Below the pieces are notes generated by a model, which saw only the letters and a list, made by a program, of their open reading frames with translations, did not search any database and was not told the DNA's origin. Position numbers and translations under genes: made by a program. 15,233 bases of DNA from Chloroflexota bacterium (GTDB lineage Bacteria > Chloroflexota > Dehalococcoidia > Dehalococcoidales > RBG-16-60-22): assembly GCA_022574315.1 (NCBI GenBank), contig JACZSH010000023.1, forward strand, positions 1 to 15,233. The letters are read 5' to 3'. This document shows, in pieces, positions 11,435 through 15,233 of the stretch; position 1 is the first letter of the stretch; every line of letters begins with the position of its first letter.

Positions 11435-12214
11435 ATGTCCACACCAAGAACCTATCAAACCGAAGCCATAGTTATTAAAAAGACCAAGCTGAAAGAAGCG
11501 GACAGAATCCTCACTCTGTATACCCCGCACCTGGGCAAAATCCAGGCGGTCGCCAGAGGGGTGCGGCGTCCCCGGAGCAAGCTGTCCGGACACCTCGAAC
11601 TGATTACCCACAGCCTGGTCTCGCTGGCCAGGGGACGGAACCTGGATACGGTGACCGGCGGCCAGACCATAACCAGCTTCCTGACAGTGAAAAACGACCT
11701 CTGGCTGACCTCCTGCGCGCTCTACGTGACCGAACTGGTGAACCAGTTTACCGCCGACCACATTGAGAACGAAGGGCTGTTCCGGCTGCTGCTGGAGACG
11801 ATGAAACAGCTCTGTCAGGCGGGCGACAAAGAATTGACCTTACGCTACTTTGAACTGCACCTTCTCCATAAGGTCGGCTACCAACCCCAGCTCCGGAAGT
11901 GCGTTGCCTGCCGGGCTCAACTCAAACCGACGACCAATTCGTTCAGTCCGAATCTCGGCGGTATGCTCTGTCCGGACTGCAGCCCGAACCAACCGACCAG
12001 CTATCCGGTCTCGGTAAACGCCCAAAAAGTGTTGCGGCTGTTCCAGAACAGCGATGACAGCGTTATCGACCGCCTGAAAATAGACGCGGGGCTATCCCGT
12101 GAAATAGAGTCGGTCATGAGTCGCTATATCCAGTATCTCCTGGAACGAGAAGTAAAGTCGGCCGCCTGGCTGGATGCTTTAAGGGAAGAAACCAGAAGAG
12201 CCACCGCTGGTTAA
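11435..12214 (+). CDS. recO: DNA repair protein RecO
   Basis: RecO works with RecR to anneal DNA and load RecA. The 259 residues start with the N-terminal OB-fold: TEAIVIKKTKLKEADRILTL, then GKIQAVARGVRRPRSKLSG. A helical domain follows, and a zinc motif with Cys156 and Cys159 (CVAC) and Cys179 and Cys182 (CPDC). The GGMLC segment is typical of the family. The gene begins 2 bases after the lipoprotein gene and is the last one before an intrinsic terminator, so it probably ends the dnaX-ybaB-recR-lipoprotein-recO transcript. Confidence 0.95.
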   Translation: MSTPRTYQTEAIVIKKTKLKEADRILTLYTPHLGKIQAVARGVRRPRSKLSGHLELITHSLVSLARGRNLDTVTGGQTITSFLTVKNDLWLTSCALYVTELVNQFTADHIENEGLFRLLLETMKQLCQAGDKELTLRYFELHLLHKVGYQPQLRKCVACRAQLKPTTNSFSPNLGGMLCPDCSPNQPTSYPVSVNAQKVLRLFQNSDDSVIDRLKIDAGLSREIESVMSRYIQYLLEREVKSAAWLDALREETRRATAG

Positions 12215-12241
12215 TTCTGCAGTCGGCCTGAAATCACGTGC

Positions 12242-12270
12242 TTTACCACCGGCAGGCAATAACGTATAAT
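12242..12270 (+). promoter_or_regulatory. Candidate promoter in front of the lysS terminator
   Basis: TTTACC (12242-12247) and a perfect TATAAT (12265-12270) are 17 bases apart. The predicted start near 12277 lies just before the terminator hairpin at 12282. Transcripts from here would therefore meet the terminator almost at once. Confidence 0.45.
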
Positions 12271-12281
12271 AAAATATCCGG

Positions 12282-12309
12282 CTGGGAGTATGAAACTCTC
12301 AGTTTTTTT
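12282..12309 (+). terminator. Intrinsic terminator or attenuator 21 bases before lysS
   Basis: CTGGGAGT (12282-12289) pairs with ACTCTCAG (12295-12302) as an 8-bp stem with one G-T wobble and a 5-base loop, followed by seven T (12303-12309). It can terminate the recO transcript. Only 21 bases remain before the lysS start, too few for an independent promoter. Confidence 0.85.
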
Positions 12310-12330
12310 ACTGGATGATAGAGGACGGAG

Positions 12331-13827
12331 ATGGCGGGTAGACTGACCCGGATTACAGAACAAAGACAGGAAAAGCTGGCACGGATCAGGGAGCGCGGTA
12401 TAAATCCTTACCCTTCCCGTTACCAGCGCAGCCACACCGCGCATGAGGCGGCCTCGCGGCTCGAAGAAGGCGAAGAAACAGGCTCGACCCGGCAACCGGA
12501 GGTGAGCGTGGCCGGACGCATCATGGCCATAAGACGGATGGGCAGAAGCGCTTTTGCCGATATTCGAGACAGCTCGGGCAAAATTCAGCTGCTGTTTTTG
12601 AATATCAATCAGCTCGACGAGCAGCGCGGCGAGCTTTTCAAGAACCTGGACATCGGCGATATCCTGGGAGTAAAAGGGACGTTACTCCGGACTAAAAGCG
12701 GTGAACCGACCGTCCAGGTGAGTGACTTTGAGCTGCTGGCCAAGTCAATGCGGCCGCTACCGGAAAAATGGCACGGCCTCAGCGACGTCGACACGAGATA
12801 CCGGCAGCGTTATCTGGACCTTATCGGCAATCCCCAGGTCATCGAAACTTTCAAGGCGCGCAGCCGGATTATTACCGGTATCAGGCAATTCCTCGACCAA
12901 CGCGGTTTTATCGAGGTGGAGACACCGGTGCTGCAGCCATCGGCCGGAGGAGCGTTGGCGCGTCCTTTCGTGACCCATCATCATACCCTGGAACGGGATT
13001 TTTACCTGCGCATCGCCCCGGAACTTCATTTAAAGCGACTGATTGTGGGTGGCCTGGACAAGGTCTATGAACTAGGCCGTATTTTCCGCAACGAAGGTAT
13101 CTCGACCCGGCACAATCCAGAGTTCACCATGATGGAAAGCTACGAAGCCTACGCCGACTACAACGACGTTATGTGTATGCTGGAAGAAATGGTATCCAAA
13201 GTGTGCCAGGAGGTGCTGGGTACCACCAGGGTTACTTTCGGCGACCATAAGATGGAGATGAAGGCACCCTGGACAAGGCTCAGCCTGCGTGAAGCCGTGG
13301 AAAAGTTCAGCGGGATTGACTTCGTCAAGTATCCCACCGCCGACGGCCTGAGAGCCAGGATGAGGCCAAAGATGAAAGAGCTGGGGTTGAAAGTTGACGC
13401 CGGTAAGAACTGGCCAAAACTGGTCGACGAGCTTATCTCGACCTTTGTCGAGCCCAACCTGATACAGCCTACTTTCCTGACTGACTACCCGGTCTCGATG
13501 TCGCCGCTGGCCAAGAACAAGCCGGGGGAAGAGCGGGTGGTGGAACGCTTTGAAGCCTTTGCCGGCGGTATGGAAATCGCCAACGCCTTTTCCGAGCTTA
13601 ACGACCCCGAAGAGCAGCGCCGGCGATTCCAGGAACAGCAAAAAGAACGCCCTACGGACGGCGAGGTAACCGAGACGATTGATGAAGACTATCTGCTGGC
13701 ACTGGAATACGGCATGCCGCCCACGGGGGGGCTGGGAGTGGGTATCGACCGTCTGGTGATGCTGCTGACCAATAACCCTTCTATCCGAGAGGTAATCCTG
13801 TTCCCCCAGCTCAGAGATAAACCCTAA
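12331..13827 (+). CDS. lysS: Lysyl-tRNA synthetase, class II
   Basis: Charges tRNA-Lys. The 498 residues are normal for the bacterial class II enzyme. An N-terminal OB-fold anticodon-binding domain (about 56-140, from VAGRIMAIRRMGRSAFADI) leads to the catalytic core. The core has motif 1 around FIEVETPVLQP (193-203), then GGALARPFVTHH, motif 2 with FRNEG (252-256) and HNPEFTMMES, and motif 3 GGLGVGIDRLVML (466-478) near the end. GAGG at 12321-12324 serves as ribosome-binding site. The unusual point is the terminator directly upstream. serS follows after 14 bases, so the two synthetases form an operon. Confidence 0.97.
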   Translation: MAGRLTRITEQRQEKLARIRERGINPYPSRYQRSHTAHEAASRLEEGEETGSTRQPEVSVAGRIMAIRRMGRSAFADIRDSSGKIQLLFLNINQLDEQRGELFKNLDIGDILGVKGTLLRTKSGEPTVQVSDFELLAKSMRPLPEKWHGLSDVDTRYRQRYLDLIGNPQVIETFKARSRIITGIRQFLDQRGFIEVETPVLQPSAGGALARPFVTHHHTLERDFYLRIAPELHLKRLIVGGLDKVYELGRIFRNEGISTRHNPEFTMMESYEAYADYNDVMCMLEEMVSKVCQEVLGTTRVTFGDHKMEMKAPWTRLSLREAVEKFSGIDFVKYPTADGLRARMRPKMKELGLKVDAGKNWPKLVDELISTFVEPNLIQPTFLTDYPVSMSPLAKNKPGEERVVERFEAFAGGMEIANAFSELNDPEEQRRRFQEQQKERPTDGEVTETIDEDYLLALEYGMPPTGGLGVGIDRLVMLLTNNPSIREVILFPQLRDKP

Positions 13828-13841
13828 AGGGAGAGATAGCT

Positions 13842-15089
13842 ATGCTCGACCTGAAGTTCATCCGTGAAAACACCGATACGGTGCGGCAGGCGCTGGAGAA
13901 CCGCCGGGACACGGCGCCGATAGATGATATCCTGCGTCTCGATACGCAGCGCCGCCAGAAGATAATGGCACTTGAGAACCTCCGGCGCCAGCGTAAAGAA
14001 ACGGCGCGGGACCGAAAAATGGACGAGGACACCCTCAAAGAAGGACGCGACCTGCGTAACACGATACGCAGTCTCGAGGAAGAAGTCAGTAACCTGGATA
14101 ACGAGATGGAATCGTCGCTGCTCCAGGTCCCCAATATACCGCAACCCGACACGCCGGTCGGCCAGGGCGAAGAAGATAACGTAATAGTACGGACGTGGGG
14201 AGAGCCGAAGAGCTTCGACTTTACCCCGGCACCCCACTGGAAGCTGGGAGAGTCACTGGGTATCATCGATTTCGAGAGAGGGGTAAAGCTGTCGGGAAGC
14301 CGTTTTTACGTACTCAAAGGGCTGGGTGCCCGACTGCAGAGGGCGCTTATCTGGTTCATGGTCGACCTGCACACCAGAGAGCACGGCTACCAAGAGGTAT
14401 ACCTGCCGTTCATGGTCAAGCGGGAGTGCATGGTGGGTGCCAGCAACCTGCCCAAGTTCGCCGATAACCTGTACCACGATGACACGGATGATTTCTGGTT
14501 CGTGCCCACGGCCGAGGTGCCGCTGACTAACCTCCACCGCGATGAAATTATCCCCGCCGGGCTTTTACCGTTTCACTACGTGGCCTACACCGCCTGTTTT
14601 CGACGGGAGAAAATGTCCGCCGGCAAGGACACCCGGGGCATCAAGAGAGGCCACCAGTTCGACAAGGTGGAGATGTACAAGTTCACCGAACCGGATACTT
14701 CAAATGATGAGCTGGAGAAAATGACCAGAGACGCGGAGGACGTCTGCCAGAAGCTGGGGCTGCCCTATCGCGTTTCCCAGCTGAACACCGCCGAACTGGG
14801 CTTCGCCTCGACGAAGTCGTACGACATCGAGCTGTGGGCGTCCGGCTGCGAGGAGTGGCTGGAGGTAAGCTCCTGCTCCAACTGCACCGATTTCCAGGCG
14901 CGGAGAGCCAATATCCGCTATCGACCCACCCCGGAGAGCAAGCCGCAGTTCGTCCATACCCTGAACGGCTCCGGCTTAGCCCTGCCCCGCGTCATGATTG
15001 CCATCATGGAGAATTACCAGCAGGCGGACGGCAGCATCGCCGTCCCCGAGGTGCTTCAGCATATCGTGGGGGAGAAGGTGATTGGGTAG
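13842..15089 (+). CDS. serS: Seryl-tRNA synthetase
   Basis: Charges tRNA-Ser (and tRNA-Sec where present). The 415 residues begin with MLDLKFIRENTDTVRQAL and a long N-terminal coiled-coil arm (about 30-95) that contacts the tRNA variable arm. The catalytic domain has PHWKLGE, VPTAEVPLTNLH, motif 2 ACFRREKMSAGKDTRGIKRG (251-270) with HQFDKVE, LWASGCEEWLEVSSCSNCTDFQARR, and motif 3 NGSGLALPRVMIAIMEN (375-391). GGGAGAG precedes ATG 13842. It lies 14 bases after lysS. No T-tailed hairpin was seen downstream of its stop. Confidence 0.97.
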   Translation: MLDLKFIRENTDTVRQALENRRDTAPIDDILRLDTQRRQKIMALENLRRQRKETARDRKMDEDTLKEGRDLRNTIRSLEEEVSNLDNEMESSLLQVPNIPQPDTPVGQGEEDNVIVRTWGEPKSFDFTPAPHWKLGESLGIIDFERGVKLSGSRFYVLKGLGARLQRALIWFMVDLHTREHGYQEVYLPFMVKRECMVGASNLPKFADNLYHDDTDDFWFVPTAEVPLTNLHRDEIIPAGLLPFHYVAYTACFRREKMSAGKDTRGIKRGHQFDKVEMYKFTEPDTSNDELEKMTRDAEDVCQKLGLPYRVSQLNTAELGFASTKSYDIELWASGCEEWLEVSSCSNCTDFQARRANIRYRPTPESKPQFVHTLNGSGLALPRVMIAIMENYQQADGSIAVPEVLQHIVGEKVIG

Positions 15090-15141
15090 CCTGATTGATG
15101 CTCGCTGTTATTCCGTCCGGTAACCATTCCCTTACCCGTAC

Positions 15142-15172
15142 TGGACAAACCAGCCATGTATCCGGCTAAAAT
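15142..15172 (+). promoter_or_regulatory. Weak promoter candidate near the 3' edge
   Basis: TGGACA (15142-15147) and TAAAAT (15167-15172) are 19 bases apart, longer than optimal. They precede the possible start at 15218. Confidence 0.3.
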
Positions 15173-15217
15173 ATAAGTTATAAGCCTTAAGTTTATCCCG
15201 GGAACAGGTAAAAGCCG

Positions 15218-15233
15218 ATGGAAAAAATAAATC
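15218..15233 (+). CDS. Possible start of a further gene, cut by the window edge
   Basis: ATG 15218 opens a frame reading MEKIN to the last base. An AGG-containing segment (15206-15208) is a weak ribosome-binding site, and an AT-rich promoter-like region lies upstream. Too little is visible to name a product or to be sure that it is a gene. Confidence 0.3.

Overview
The window (about 15.2 kb, moderately GC-rich, gene-dense) reads as a chromosomal segment of a bacterium. The type of the housekeeping proteins, and above all two FtsZ/tubulin-like proteins of a kind I associate with Dehalococcoidia, suggest Chloroflexota. This assignment rests on recognition of sequence style, not on a search. No mobile element, phage gene, CRISPR array, tRNA or rRNA was seen.

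Layout. (1) Bases 1-2556: the C-terminal end of a TIGR00725-type Rossmann protein, then eno and gap (lower glycolysis), all on the plus strand and closely spaced. (2) Bases 2557-8168: the most unusual part. Two paralogous tubulin/FtsZ-family GTPases (2804-3979 and 6922-8094, about 70% identical by hand alignment) flank two genes on the opposite strand. Those two genes encode almost pure alpha-helical repeat proteins (6784-4637, 715 aa; 4573-4052, 173 aa). The large one and the second GTPase diverge from a 137-bp region with back-to-back sigma70-type promoters; a strong intrinsic terminator follows the second GTPase. (3) Bases 8259-12214: dnaX-ybaB-recR, the classical clamp-loader/recombination cluster, then a small predicted lipoprotein and recO. 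(4) Bases 12215-15089: an intrinsic terminator directly in front of lysS, then serS. A possible start of a further gene lies at the 3' edge.

How the genes may work together. The housekeeping blocks are conventional. The central island looks like a self-contained filament system: two GTPases with intact nucleotide-binding loops, T7-type acidic residues and an FtsZ-like C-terminal tail (DIPSLL), paired with two coiled-coil proteins. The large coiled-coil protein is built from 19 consecutive units whose lengths are exactly 25, 36, 47 or 58 residues, i.e. 25+11n. The small one is eleven consecutive 11-residue (hendecad) units with tyrosine and tryptophan spaced by exactly 11. The shared 11-residue grammar suggests that the two helical proteins are structural partners. 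A cytoskeletal or cell-shape/division role is inference from gene content and arrangement; nothing in the window proves it.
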